Source: Thiodiazotropha sp050305635
Lineage (GTDB): Bacteria > Pseudomonadota > Gammaproteobacteria > Chromatiales > Chromatiaceae
Assembly (NCBI GenBank): GCA_050305635.1
Contig: JBNLFS010000048.1
Span: 1-64,000 of the forward strand
Reading direction: 5' to 3'
Length of the DNA: 64,000 bases
Shown here: piece by piece, positions 11,695 to 21,120 of the stretch
Layout: every line of letters starts with the position of its first letter
Position numbering within the stretch: position 1 is the first letter of the stretch
The notes under the pieces: generated by a model
The model's input: the letters and a program-made list of their open reading frames with translations, nothing else
What the model was told of the DNA's origin: nothing
Databases searched by the model: none
Made by a program: the position numbers and the translations under genes

Positions 11695-12357
11695 ATGAAT
11701 TTTGCTGAATTGATCACCAAGGGCGGACCGGTTATCTGGATTCTCGCGGCTTACTCCTCGATCGGACTGGCCATCGTGCTGGAACGATACTTTCTTTTCC
11801 TGCGCTTGCGCAAACTCCCGAAAGCCTGGCTTTCGAAGCTCAACCACCTGCTCGATCAGGCGGATGCCCAGCAACAGGTGAGCACTCTGAAAGGCCCGGA
11901 GGCGAACATTCTTCGCGGCATGATCGATGCTGATTCGCAGGGGGTCGTGGACCTCAAAGGGGTGGGTAATCGGATCCGCGCATCCGAGCTGCAACGCATG
12001 GAATTTGGCCTGCGCACCCTGGCGATTCTCGGCAACACGGCCCCCCTGCTCGGCCTGCTGGGCACCATCACCGGCATGATCAAGGCCTTCATGGTGATCG
12101 AGCAGGCGGGGGGCAAAGTAGATGCTCAAGCGCTGGCGGGGGGTATCTGGGAAGCCATGATCACCACCGGAGTAGGACTGGCGGTTGCGATACCGCTGCT
12201 GTTGATGCTGCATTTCCTGGAAGGCAGCCTGGAACGCTGGGCCTCGCGCATGGAGCGTGCGATCGCCCTGCTTCTGGAGCGTCGCAGTCAGCAACCAGGA
12301 TCCGATTCCGCCTCGGTTTCCTGTCACCATTGGGAGAACATCACCGATGGCGTATGA
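11695..12357 (+). CDS. exbB: ExbB/TolQ-family proton channel subunit
   Basis: A 220-residue MotA/TolQ/ExbB protein with three membrane segments: GPVIWILAAYSSIGLAIVLE (about 11-30), then LGNTAPLLGLLGTITGMIKAF (about 111-130), then MITTGVGLAVAIPLLLMLHF (about 153-172). Residues around NTAPLLGLLGT are the family signature. With ExbD it couples the proton gradient to TonB. It starts the exbB-exbD-tonB operon and overlaps exbD by 11 nt. The 245 bp before it (11449-11694) hold no gene, and I see no clear Fur box. Confidence 0.92.
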   Translation: MNFAELITKGGPVIWILAAYSSIGLAIVLERYFLFLRLRKLPKAWLSKLNHLLDQADAQQQVSTLKGPEANILRGMIDADSQGVVDLKGVGNRIRASELQRMEFGLRTLAILGNTAPLLGLLGTITGMIKAFMVIEQAGGKVDAQALAGGIWEAMITTGVGLAVAIPLLLMLHFLEGSLERWASRMERAIALLLERRSQQPGSDSASVSCHHWENITDGV

Positions 12358-12748
12358 GGTAAGGCGGCGCTCCAGCCAGGTGCTGAATCTCACCCCGTTG
12401 ATCGACATTGTTTTTCTGCTGCTGGTTTTCTTCATGCTGACCGCCCATTTCATCGAAGATCAGGCCATCGACATTCAACTGCCCGAAGCGCAGAGCAGTC
12501 AGCCCAGCATCGAGGACGACACAGTCGAAGTGGCGCTGCTGCCGAACGGGGAGATCCTGGTCAATGGAAACCCCACTGTGATGGTCGATCTGGAGGAGAC
12601 CCTGCGCGGCGCACTGCACGCCCCGGGAAAACGCTTCGTGCGCCTCAAGGGTGACCGGAATGCCTACTTCGGAACGGGTATCAGGATCATCGATGCCGCA
12701 CGTAACGCGGGTGCCGAATCCCTTGACATTCTGACCGATAAACCATGA
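12347..12748 (+). CDS. exbD: ExbD/TolR biopolymer transport protein
   Basis: 133 residues starting MAYEVRRRSSQVLNL; this ATG has GGGAGA eight or so nt upstream and is preferred to in-frame starts within exbB. One membrane segment, LTPLIDIVFLLLVFFMLTAHF, includes the conserved Asp of TPLIDIVF that relays protons. The periplasmic domain ends with DAARNAGAESLDILTDK. It is translationally coupled to both neighbours (11-nt and 4-nt overlaps). Confidence 0.93.
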   Translation: MAYEVRRRSSQVLNLTPLIDIVFLLLVFFMLTAHFIEDQAIDIQLPEAQSSQPSIEDDTVEVALLPNGEILVNGNPTVMVDLEETLRGALHAPGKRFVRLKGDRNAYFGTGIRIIDAARNAGAESLDILTDKP

Positions 12749-13425
12749 TGGAAGGCATTTACGGCTGGCGTCTGCTCGCCATCCTGACCTCTGCGCTGTT
12801 ACATGGCTTGATGATCTTGCAATGGTCAGACCAGCGCATCGAGCAGGCCGCACTGGATCGGCCCAAGGCCGAGCCGGTGGTGGTGCATTTGAACTTTCCG
12901 GACCCTCAGCCGGCGATGATCCCGCAAATTGCGCAACAGCCCAAACCCGTGGTTGAGAAACCCATTGAGCCACCGCCTGAGCCCAAACCAAAGCCGAAAC
13001 CGAAGCCCAAGCCCAAACCGACACCTGAGAAGCCGGTCATTAAGCCTCTTCCGGACCCACCTCCCCAGCCGGCCCCCAAGCCCGCGGAAGATACCCTGGC
13101 CAAGTCCCAGTCAGCCCCCCCCAAGGCAGCGCCGCAGGCGAATCTCCGGGAGCAGTACCTGGCCCGTCTGCTTGCGAGAATCGAAGAGCACAAGCACTAT
13201 CCCAACAGTGCACGACGACGCAACATCCAGGGCAAGGTGCAGGTCCGCTTCAGCCTCAGTTGTGACGGCCGTGTCTCCGAACTCAGTATCGACGGCTCGC
13301 ACAGTATCCTGCGCAAGGCGGCCAGTGAGGCCATCGAGGCCGCGGTTCCCCTGCCCGAGGTGCCAACGCAGATCCCCTGCCCGATGCCCGTTCAATACGC
13401 CATGGCCTACACCCTGGACAACTGA
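12745..13425 (+). CDS. tonB: TonB energy transducer
   Basis: A 226-residue TonB: N-terminal membrane anchor (about 8-25, LLAILTSALLHGLMIL with the conserved Ser-His), then a long Pro-rich spacer with KPKPKPKPKPKP repeats (about residues 75-110), then a C-terminal TonB domain with YLARLLARIEEHKHYPNSAR and GKVQVRFSLSCDGRV. It transmits energy to outer-membrane siderophore or cobalamin receptors. No receptor gene is in the window. ATGA overlap with exbD. Confidence 0.94.
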   Translation: MMEGIYGWRLLAILTSALLHGLMILQWSDQRIEQAALDRPKAEPVVVHLNFPDPQPAMIPQIAQQPKPVVEKPIEPPPEPKPKPKPKPKPKPTPEKPVIKPLPDPPPQPAPKPAEDTLAKSQSAPPKAAPQANLREQYLARLLARIEEHKHYPNSARRRNIQGKVQVRFSLSCDGRVSELSIDGSHSILRKAASEAIEAAVPLPEVPTQIPCPMPVQYAMAYTLDN

Positions 13426-13548
13426 ATCCGCCATCACCTCCCGGGGTAGCCCTTCCAGCCGCCTGTAGGGACCGGGGTGGTACCCCAGCGAGACTTCTCT
13501 ATAATGTCGGGAAGCGTTCGATTTGGAGTTGATTCGCGGTAATCCTGC

Positions 13549-14202
13549 ATGCCTGACAGCCGAACCATCCGCCTGGGTTGGACTTTTCTACTGGCGGTGC
13601 CCGCACTGATTGGCGGATTGCTGGCGACTTTATACTTTTACTTCCCAAACGCCATCGGCAGGTCCCAGGATCCCGTGACCGTGGAATCCGACAGGGTCAG
13701 TGAACCGCGGCAACTGAACGCATTTTCCCTGACCGATCACCTGGGGCGGCCATACGACAATCAGCGGTTGCAGGGTCACTGGACCTTCATGAGCTTCGGC
13801 TACACCTCCTGTCCGGACATCTGTCCCACCACCCTAACGATCATGAGTGCGGTCAGTAACCGGGTCCGCGCGCAAAAGCATCACGCCCCGTTCCAGGTGG
13901 TCTTCGTATCCATCGACCCTGAGCGAGATACCCTGGAACGCCTCGCGGAATATGTCACCTATTTCGACCCGGAATTCCTCGGGGTGACCGGCACCGAGGC
14001 CGAACTTCAGCCGCTGACCCATCCTCTGGGCATCCTCTACCAGCGTGTGGAGACCCAGGACAGCGCCATGGTCTATGTCATGGACCACACCGCCTCGATC
14101 ATTCTGATCGATCCACAGGGCCGGTTTTTCGCCTATTTTCTCCATCCCCACGATGCGGAAGCCATCACTCGGGACTTCCTGACGATCTCTCAACAGGGCT
14201 GA
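13549..14202 (+). CDS. Sco1/SenC copper chaperone
   Basis: 217 residues. The N-terminal membrane segment (about 10-32) anchors a thioredoxin-fold domain facing the periplasm. Copper ligands are Cys88 and Cys92 in SFGYTSCPDICPTT and His180 in MVYVMDHTASIIL. Sco proteins help assemble the CuA centre of cytochrome c oxidase. No oxidase gene is nearby in the window, so the gene stands alone between tonB and a gene remnant. Confidence 0.94.
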   Translation: MPDSRTIRLGWTFLLAVPALIGGLLATLYFYFPNAIGRSQDPVTVESDRVSEPRQLNAFSLTDHLGRPYDNQRLQGHWTFMSFGYTSCPDICPTTLTIMSAVSNRVRAQKHHAPFQVVFVSIDPERDTLERLAEYVTYFDPEFLGVTGTEAELQPLTHPLGILYQRVETQDSAMVYVMDHTASIILIDPQGRFFAYFLHPHDAEAITRDFLTISQQG

Positions 14203-14333
14203 ATGGTTATTCGGCCGTCACCCGGCAATTGAATCCCAAGCTGATCATTAAACCGCGTGGAGTGATGCAACCGGTTGATTCCGTCATGCAAACAACCCGC
14301 ACCTGAAAAATCGCTGCAATCATCGCCCCCTAG

Positions 14334-14612
14334 ACTCTGCGTTCCCGCACCCAACATACCGGCGATATCAAAAGCGGCTCCAGCGAGTGCAGCGACACCC
14401 TGCGCTTCGGCAAACCGGTGGTGCTTGCCCATGGTGATTCCCACTATTTCCGTGTCGACAAACCCGGCCTGATCGGGAACAGCTTTGTACCGAACTTTAC
14501 CCGGGTGGAAAATTTTGGAGACCAGCGCGTTCACTGGGTGGATGTTCAGGTGGCCCCGAACAGTCCCGAGGTGTTTCGCTTTCAGCCCATGATCATCAAA
14601 GCCAATCTCTGA
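14334..14612 (+). pseudogene. C-terminal remnant of a metallophosphoesterase-like gene
   Basis: An in-frame stretch after a TAG at 14331 encodes about 92 residues including FGKPVVLAHGDSHYFRVDKP and NFTRVENFG...VHWVDVQV, ending FRFQPMIIKANL. This matches, from memory, the end of calcineurin-like phosphoesterases in which HGDSHYF carries metal ligands. There is no start with a ribosome site, and the N-terminal two thirds are absent. The flanks (14203-14333 and 14613-14880) hold nothing else I can recognise. Likely a decayed gene. Confidence 0.65.
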
Positions 14613-14897
14613 GCGCTGTTCTCACAGGTTGACCTGCCGCTCCCGGCGATATCCGCCGGGGGGCGTATCCGATCAATCGCGTTGCTCGCTTCCGGCCACC
14701 ACACGTCCCCGCTGTATTACCTGTGCCCCCCGTTCGCAGGTGTTCCTCAATGTCCTGCCTCGCAATAAATCGTGAATTCGACACAACGGAAGTGTGAGTA
14801 ATCACGACCCTTTGGTTGGCTCAAACACTAGCCTATCCATCAGACATAGCCTGATCTGAACCTTTCAATGTGAAGCGCACTTCACGAGGAGACGACC

Positions 14898-15227
14898 ATG
14901 AAGCAACGTAATCAATGGCTGTTCGCGGGACTGATCTGCACTCTGTGCATCATCGACAGTGATACCCTGCTGGGTGACGCCATCACTGATGAATGGCAAA
15001 CCCGTCGGCTGATGGAACCAACCCTGGCGGAAGTTCAAGCGGAAATGCAAGGCCGCATCGAAATCTATCACGGTCTGACCGACCGACAGGTAAACCAGGC
15101 CATGGACCAGCATTTCGGACGGATTCAATCCATGATGTTCACCGGCATCGTGGTCACCGATTCCAAGGGTCAACCGAAAAAGGATTCGAAGACCGGCAAG
15201 GTCGTAAGCGAAGACGACGGTTGCTGA
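14898..15227 (+). CDS. small exported protein of unknown function
   Basis: 109 residues with a likely signal sequence (WLFAGLICTLCIIDS, about 7-21) and an excellent ribosome site GAGGAG before ATG 14898. The mature part is helical and charged (LAEVQAEMQGRIEIYHGLTDRQV), ending in a Lys-rich segment and a C-terminal Cys (EDDGC). I recognise no family. It stands alone, convergent with the beta-helix gene. Confidence 0.7.
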   Translation: MKQRNQWLFAGLICTLCIIDSDTLLGDAITDEWQTRRLMEPTLAEVQAEMQGRIEIYHGLTDRQVNQAMDQHFGRIQSMMFTGIVVTDSKGQPKKDSKTGKVVSEDDGC

Positions 15228-15327
15228 ATCTGTCGCGGGCGGATAATTTCGAGCGATGGCACTTTACAGCCTGTTAACCCCTTATCGTTTCAAAGGCCCC
15301 CTCCCCCTGTACCGACCGTCCCTTACA

Positions 15328-16962
15328 TCACTGCAGATATAGGACTGGCGGAGAAGGTGGCGCCATTCCCGCCACTTCAGATTGTTCAAAGGCGCCAAGA
15401 TCGTGCCCCTGACCGGTGACGGAACGGGGCTGGTGGGCATAGTCCCAGAATAAAGTCTGTCCTTGACCAAAGATCGCTTGGTATTGCGTGTTCAGAGACA
15501 CCAGCAGGTTGCTGGCCTGGTCGATTCCGCTCCCGCCCGCGCGGATGGCGAAATTGTCGAGGATGGCATCGAAAAAGGCAGGGTCGCCGACTAAATTCCA
15601 ACTGCCACTCACAAGCTGATCAATCTCAGTGCCGCTCTGGACTGATTTCACGGTATTGTGCCATTGAACCTGGATGGCGCGGCCGTCGTTGTTGAACAGA
15701 TTGTTATTGGCGGTGCATTCCGCATAATTCTCGTCCACCAACAGGGAGGTGCCTGAGATTTCGGAGATGATATTGTTTTCAATCCGAATGGCCAGGGCGC
15801 CTCCCTGCCACGGCCCCTTGATACCGGTCACGGCGTCATGCAAGGTATTGAAGGCGACGGTATTGGGCCCTTCGCCGGATTTTTCGAACTCGATGGCAAT
15901 GCCTTCAATGTTGTGTACCAGATTTCCCATGATGATCCCGTCATAGGCCTCTTCGATGCGTATGCCTTTAGCAGAGTCGTGTACATCGTTGTACAGAACC
16001 CAAACATTCGAAGGCGCACCATCCGAACCCACCACGATAGAGGCGCCGTCGGATCCGCTCGAACCGACGGTACAGCCGGAGTTATCGTCATAACAGAATT
16101 CGACACCGACCTGTGAAGCCTGATGATTATAGGTTTCGTTCTCTGAAACTACGATATTTTTGCCATATTTAAGATCGATACCGTTTTCACGGTTCCCGTA
16201 GGCCTTGTTGGCGCCAATGAAGATAAACTCCGGAGGATTGGCGCTGCATCCATGACAGAACTGAATGCCGTCTCCCCCGTTGTGGTGAAGTTGATTGTTC
16301 AGGATCCATACATAAGAGCTGCCTTGTGTAATTGTCACACCGTGTTTGTCGTCTCCCTGGTGATGGTGGACATTATTGTTGAAGAACACGATGTGATCAC
16401 CACCCAGAGATACACCATTCTGCGTGCTAGGCCCCGCCACTTCGGTATTGCGTAACGTGGCGTGGTGGCAATCGGTGGCGATGACACGGGTGGCGGTCAG
16501 GCGGAAGCCGTCAAATACAAAATAGTCACCATTAATCTGGGAGCGGCTGCCTGAGATAACAGGAGATCCTACGCCATAGAAGAAGACAGGGTCGGTGGCT
16601 GTACCTTCGAGGCTGACGCGAAAATCGCCGCTGTAGGTGTAGGGTCCACCATGAACTTCGACGACACCGCCGGCCTCGATTGATATCGGAAGGGTTTTTC
16701 TCGGTGTATTCGGTGTGCCAAACGGATTGTTGTTGTCAGTGGACTGTGGTGCGCTGTTGTCAATGTAGTAGTAACCGGCCACGGCTTGGCTGGGCCAGGC
16801 GGTAGGATGGGGCGGGAGGGGTATCTCAACCGGGTTGCCGAGCATGCTTCCAAACTGCGGTTTCGGTATGCCGATCGGCATTTCATCCGCAAGTAGCGAA
16901 AACGCGCACACACAGAGCATCGTCGCGGCGAATCCTTTCAATAGACTTCTGGACACAGTCAT
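15328..16962 (-). CDS. secreted right-handed parallel beta-helix protein
   Basis: 544 residues from the ATG at 16962, chosen because AAAGGAA lies just upstream and a signal peptide follows (SLLKGFAATMLCVCAFSLLA). From about residue 100 the chain shows short repeated strands rich in Asn and Gly, such as NNQLHHNGGDGIQF, NRENGIDLKYGKNIVVSEN and NDVHDSAKGIRIEEA. These are PbH1/NosD-type helix rungs. The end (GHDLGAFEQ) is a typical closing motif of this group. Substrate is unknown; such folds occur in polysaccharide lyases, epimerases and adhesins. No catalytic triad can be assigned. Confidence 0.82.
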   Translation of the reverse strand: MTVSRSLLKGFAATMLCVCAFSLLADEMPIGIPKPQFGSMLGNPVEIPLPPHPTAWPSQAVAGYYYIDNSAPQSTDNNNPFGTPNTPRKTLPISIEAGGVVEVHGGPYTYSGDFRVSLEGTATDPVFFYGVGSPVISGSRSQINGDYFVFDGFRLTATRVIATDCHHATLRNTEVAGPSTQNGVSLGGDHIVFFNNNVHHHQGDDKHGVTITQGSSYVWILNNQLHHNGGDGIQFCHGCSANPPEFIFIGANKAYGNRENGIDLKYGKNIVVSENETYNHQASQVGVEFCYDDNSGCTVGSSGSDGASIVVGSDGAPSNVWVLYNDVHDSAKGIRIEEAYDGIIMGNLVHNIEGIAIEFEKSGEGPNTVAFNTLHDAVTGIKGPWQGGALAIRIENNIISEISGTSLLVDENYAECTANNNLFNNDGRAIQVQWHNTVKSVQSGTEIDQLVSGSWNLVGDPAFFDAILDNFAIRAGGSGIDQASNLLVSLNTQYQAIFGQGQTLFWDYAHQPRSVTGQGHDLGAFEQSEVAGMAPPSPPVLYLQ

Positions 16963-17063
16963 TTCCTTTGTAATTCGGTAAAGTACCGGCATCATTGTAG
17001 GGAAATATCGGTTGGCATTTCTGTAAACGAAGTCACAGTCAGTATCGAACTGGAGAACTCCAC

Positions 17064-17363
17064 ATGAATCAGGCAACCCTACTGGGTAAATGCTGGCATT
17101 GCGGGCAGACGCTCGAGGCCGCGGACTACGGCCGGGAAACCACCTGTCGCCAATGTGGCAAATCAACCCGGGTCTGCCGCAACTGCCGTTGGTATGCCCC
17201 CTCGCGTCCCAACCAGTGTGAGGAACCGGCCGTCGAGCGGGTGCTGGATAAGGAAAAACCCAATTTCTGCGAACTCTTCGAGGCCACCTTGACACCCCAG
17301 CAAGGCGGCGTCACAGCGTCGGATGACGCGTTACGTAAAGCGGCGGAGGATCTGTTCAAATAA
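17064..17363 (+). CDS. zinc-ribbon protein, unknown function
   Basis: 99 residues with eight cysteines: C10-x2-C13, C28-x2-C31, C38-x2-C41, C52 and C69. This predicts two zinc sites in the first 70 residues. The tail is acidic and helical. No family name comes to mind, though small proteins of this pattern are common in gammaproteobacteria. It is divergent from the beta-helix gene and precedes deaD by about 210 bp. Confidence 0.78.
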   Translation: MNQATLLGKCWHCGQTLEAADYGRETTCRQCGKSTRVCRNCRWYAPSRPNQCEEPAVERVLDKEKPNFCELFEATLTPQQGGVTASDDALRKAAEDLFK

Positions 17364-17574
17364 CCGGTTTCACATCCGCATCTTAGGAACCCCGTTCCTT
17401 GACCCTGACCGGGAAGGTGGGTGCATCGGCCCTTGAACCCCTGCAGAGACGCCCCCCGCCACTGCCCATCTTTACGTTTATGTTAAATCCCGGATGCAAT
17501 CTGAACGCCGGACCAGTATACTTCCCCGCCCGGCCCGTCGCCGTCAGCCTCTGCCCCCCTTCAGGAATCCTGCC

Positions 17575-19323
17575 ATGTCCTCCGACCCTGTTCCCGTCGA
17601 ACGTTTTGATGCGTTGAATCTGCCCAAGCCTCTGCTTGATGCACTCAATCAAGTGGGGTACGAAACCCCGTCACCGATTCAGGCGCAGACCATCCCCTCC
17701 CTGCTCGAAGGACTGGATCTGCTCGGTCATGCGCCGACCGGTACCGGCAAGACCGCGGCGTTCGCGCTGCCCCTGCTGGCGCGTCTCGACCTCAAGGGAT
17801 CCGGGGTACAGGCTCTGGTACTCACACCCACCCGGGAACTGGCGATACAGGTGGCGGAAGCCTTCCAGCGTTACGCCTCACAACTCAAGGGATTTCACGT
17901 CCTGCCGGTCTACGGCGGGCAGGACTACACCAGCCAGATCCGTAACCTGAAACGGGGTGTGCATGTGGTGGTCGGCACACCCGGACGGGTCATGGATCAC
18001 ATGCGCCGCGGCACCCTGCAACTGGACAACCTGAGCACCCTGGTGCTTGATGAAGCCGATGAGATGTTGCGCATGGGCTTCATCGACGATGTGGAGTGGA
18101 TCCTGGGGCAGACTCCGGAGCAGCGCCAGACGGTGCTGTTCTCGGCCACCATGCCGAAAGAGGTGCAACACATCGCCCGCCGCTATCTGAAACAGCCGGT
18201 TGAGATCGCCATCAAAAGTCAGACCGCGACGGCGGAGACCATACGCCAGCGTTACTGGCTGGTGGACGGACTGCACAAACTCGACGCCCTGACCCGGATA
18301 CTCGAGGTCGAACCATTCGACGCCATCATCATCTTCGTCAGGACCAAAACCGCCACCGTGGAACTCGCCGAACGTCTCGAGGCGCGAGGCTATGCCGCCG
18401 CGGCCCTGAACGGGGACATGGCGCAGAACCATCGCGAACAGATGGTGACCCGTCTGAAACGGGGCTCCCTGGATATCCTGGTCGCCACCGACGTGGCGGC
18501 CCGGGGTCTGGATGTGGAGCGGATCAGCCATGTCATCAACTTTGACATTCCCTATGACACGGAGGCCTACATCCATCGCATCGGGCGCACCGGTCGGGCC
18601 GGACGCAGCGGCGAGGCGATCCTGTTCGTGGCGCCCCGTGAACGTCGCATGCTGGGCGCCATCGAGAAGGCGACTCGTCACAAGATCGAGCTTCTGACCC
18701 TGCCCAGCAACGAGGTGGTGAACAACAAACGCATCCAGGATTTCAAACAACGCATCACCGACACCCTGGCCACCGGTGAGTTGCAGTATCTTCACGACCT
18801 GCTCGAGCAGTATCAGCAGGAGCATGACGTACCGGCCCTGCAGATCGCCTCCGCGTTGGCCAAGCTCTCCCTGGGTGATCAGCCCCTGCTGCTCAAGGAT
18901 AAGGAGCCGCCGAAACCCGCTCGACGCCGGGAAGATTACGGGTCGGAAAGACCGGAGCGGCCGGAGCGGGGGAAAAAGCCCCGGCGCAGCGCCTCACCCC
19001 ATCAACCGGCCGAGGGCATGGAGCGATACCGGGTCGAGGTGGGACGCAACCACCAGGTCAAACCGGGCAACATCGTGGGTGCGATCGCCAACGAAGCGGG
19101 GCTCGACTCCCAGTACATCGGACATATCGACATTCAGGACGATTACAGCACGGTGGATCTACCCGAAGGCATGCCCGATGACGTCTTCAAGCACCTGAGG
19201 CATACCTGGGTATGCGGTCAGAAGCTCAATATTTCCCGACTGGATCAGACGCCTCGGTCATGGGATAAGAAAGGCCCCAAGGGGTCGAAAAAACCCAAAA
19301 AGCAGAAACGTCCGCACAACTGA
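17575..19323 (+). CDS. deaD: ATP-dependent RNA helicase DeaD (CsdA)
   Basis: 582 residues from ATG 17575, which fits the family N-terminus better than the upstream in-frame ATG at 17494. Helicase motifs in order: Q motif (FDALNLP...GYETPSPIQ), I APTGTGKT (53-60), Ia PTRELA, Ib TPGR, II DEAD (159-162), III SAT (190-192), V ATDVAARGLD, VI HRIGRTGRAG. Residues about 480-560 form a DbpA/CsdA-type RNA-binding domain (RYRVEVGRNHQVKPGNIVG), then a basic tail. It helps ribosome assembly and mRNA turnover in the cold. The leader 17364-17574 holds no gene. Confidence 0.94.
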   Translation: MSSDPVPVERFDALNLPKPLLDALNQVGYETPSPIQAQTIPSLLEGLDLLGHAPTGTGKTAAFALPLLARLDLKGSGVQALVLTPTRELAIQVAEAFQRYASQLKGFHVLPVYGGQDYTSQIRNLKRGVHVVVGTPGRVMDHMRRGTLQLDNLSTLVLDEADEMLRMGFIDDVEWILGQTPEQRQTVLFSATMPKEVQHIARRYLKQPVEIAIKSQTATAETIRQRYWLVDGLHKLDALTRILEVEPFDAIIIFVRTKTATVELAERLEARGYAAAALNGDMAQNHREQMVTRLKRGSLDILVATDVAARGLDVERISHVINFDIPYDTEAYIHRIGRTGRAGRSGEAILFVAPRERRMLGAIEKATRHKIELLTLPSNEVVNNKRIQDFKQRITDTLATGELQYLHDLLEQYQQEHDVPALQIASALAKLSLGDQPLLLKDKEPPKPARRREDYGSERPERPERGKKPRRSASPHQPAEGMERYRVEVGRNHQVKPGNIVGAIANEAGLDSQYIGHIDIQDDYSTVDLPEGMPDDVFKHLRHTWVCGQKLNISRLDQTPRSWDKKGPKGSKKPKKQKRPHN

Positions 19324-19363
19324 CCGGTGTTGAGGCAGCAGCCGATTACCGGGTGGACGTCGC

Positions 19364-20083
19364 TTAGAGGAACTCGACCTTCAGGTTCACGCGCCGGTTC
19401 TCCGCCCTTCCCGCGGCACTGGTGTTGTCCGCCACCGGGCGGGCGTCCGCATAACTGACCGAGCGCAGATGCTGGGGTGAAAGGCCCTGCTCCAGCAGGA
19501 ACCGGGTCACCGCATTGGCCCGCGCCGCGGCGAGTTCCCAGTTCGATTCGTATCGCCCCCCCCGGATCGGCCGGTTGTCGGTGTGACCCTCCACGGCGAT
19601 ATCCGCATCGCCGATGCTCTGCAGGGTGGTGGCCAGCTTGGCCAGAATCGGAAGCGCCTCGGGCAACAGGACCGCCTCATTGGTGCGAAACAGGATGGAC
19701 TCCGCGATCTCCAGGGAGACCCCCTGTTCCCGCTGCACCACCCTGACCTGATCGTCGAAACGATGCTCGATCTCCGCCACCAGCCGAGCCTCAGCCTCTT
19801 CACGCGCAGTCACGGCGGGGGGTTGTTCCTGGAGCACAGGTTGTTCGACCACCCGAGGCTCATCCACCGGAAGGACTTCGGCGACCGGTTCGCTGACCCG
19901 GTGCTCCGCCTCCAGGGGCTGCAACTGGCGCACCGCCATCTGGCCCAGCAGAACCACCAGCATCGCCAGGATCACGCTCAACACGTCCACATAGGTCAAT
20001 AACCAACTCGGCTCCGAAGCGGGTTCTTCCCAGGCGTACCAGGCCTGGGACTCCAGATCGCCAATGTGTGATTTACCGTTCAT
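19364..20083 (-). CDS. motB: MotB/OmpA-family stator protein
   Basis: 239 residues. One membrane segment, PSWLLTYVDVLSVILAMLVV (about 24-43), includes the Asp of TYVD that carries protons in MotB. After a Pro/Glu-rich linker, a peptidoglycan-binding OmpA domain has VEGHTDNRPI and NWELAAARANAVTRFL. It is shorter than classical MotB. Paired with the MotA-like gene (4-nt overlap) but with no other motility gene in the window; it could serve the flagellar motor or an unrelated MotAB-like machine. Confidence 0.82.
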   Translation of the reverse strand: MNGKSHIGDLESQAWYAWEEPASEPSWLLTYVDVLSVILAMLVVLLGQMAVRQLQPLEAEHRVSEPVAEVLPVDEPRVVEQPVLQEQPPAVTAREEAEARLVAEIEHRFDDQVRVVQREQGVSLEIAESILFRTNEAVLLPEALPILAKLATTLQSIGDADIAVEGHTDNRPIRGGRYESNWELAAARANAVTRFLLEQGLSPQHLRSVSYADARPVADNTSAAGRAENRRVNLKVEFL

Positions 20084-20889
20084 TCCGAGGAGGCGACCAG
20101 CTGCAGTTGCATGGCGGCGTGTTGCAGGTCCTTACGGGCACTGCTCTCGTCCATCATCTCTCGGATCAGGTCCGAATGCTGGCGATCACACACCATCATC
20201 ACGGCCTGAAGATGCGCCACCTTCTGAGTGATCAACTGGCGTCCGCGCTGCTCGAACTTGCTCGCCAGGGGCTTGAGAATCAGGTTGGCCAGCACCAGAC
20301 CGTAGACCGTGGTCAGCATGGCGAACCCCATGGCGGCGCCGATCGAGGCCAGATCACCGGAGCCCAGCCCGAACAGCATCTGCACCAGACCCAGCAGAGT
20401 GCCGAGCATGCCGAAGGCGGGGGCGTAGCCACTCATGGCGCGCAGCATCTCCACCGGCTGGCGGAGATGGTCCCGATCCTCGGCAATCTGACGCTGTAAC
20501 GCCAGATTGATCTGGTCCCGGGGAAAACCGTCCAGCACCAGTTGGGTGCCCCGACGCAGCAGCGGGTCGGCGATCTGCTGAATCACGGTTTCCGCCGGCC
20601 TGATTTCTCCGCGGCGGAAAAGATTTGCCGCATGCAGGAAACGCCGGAAGGAGTCCTCCTCCTCGTCGTCCAGATTCCGCACCGGCTGACGGAAGTCGCT
20701 GATCAGCGGCCACAGCGCGAGCACCGACTTGGTGGAAAAGCTCATGATCGCGGTCAGCAGAGTCCCGCCCATGACCAGAAACAGGCCGGAAACAATGGCG
20801 ATCATCCCGGAACCCGGAGCCAGGAGTTGAACCGTAACCGACAGAATCACGGAGAGTGTGAGTAATCCGATCCACAGGTAAAGTGCCAA
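20080..20889 (-). CDS. motA: MotA-family stator protein
   Basis: 269 residues with four predicted membrane segments: two near the N-terminus (about 4-24 and 28-50) and two later (APAFGMLGTLLGLVQMLFGL about 155-174, and AMLTTVYGLVLANLILKPLA about 190-209). Between the pairs is a charged cytoplasmic loop (EEEDSFRRFLHAANLFRRGE). This is the PomA/MotA layout. It forms an ion channel with the downstream MotB-like protein and probably starts a two-gene operon. Confidence 0.83.
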   Translation of the reverse strand: MALYLWIGLLTLSVILSVTVQLLAPGSGMIAIVSGLFLVMGGTLLTAIMSFSTKSVLALWPLISDFRQPVRNLDDEEEDSFRRFLHAANLFRRGEIRPAETVIQQIADPLLRRGTQLVLDGFPRDQINLALQRQIAEDRDHLRQPVEMLRAMSGYAPAFGMLGTLLGLVQMLFGLGSGDLASIGAAMGFAMLTTVYGLVLANLILKPLASKFEQRGRQLITQKVAHLQAVMMVCDRQHSDLIREMMDESSARKDLQHAAMQLQLVASSE

Positions 20890-21120
20890 TGCAGGTCTCC
20901 CGTTGAAGCGTTTTGTTTAACGCGGGGCTCATCTAAACGAGTCTCTGGATTGAAATCAGCAATTATCAGACCAACATCTTCGACTGTCGGATCGGAACGT
21001 GCTAACTCATCCGCAAGGATTGCAGGCAATGACGATCGCGAACGAGCAACGGATCGTTTAACTCCCATCCGCAAAAGGCTATATTTCGATCCCATAGACC
21101 CATCCTTCGGAGCCATTCCT

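Noticed and set aside
17878..18825. 315-codon frame on the minus strand
   Set aside because: Antisense of the deaD helicase core; no independent support.
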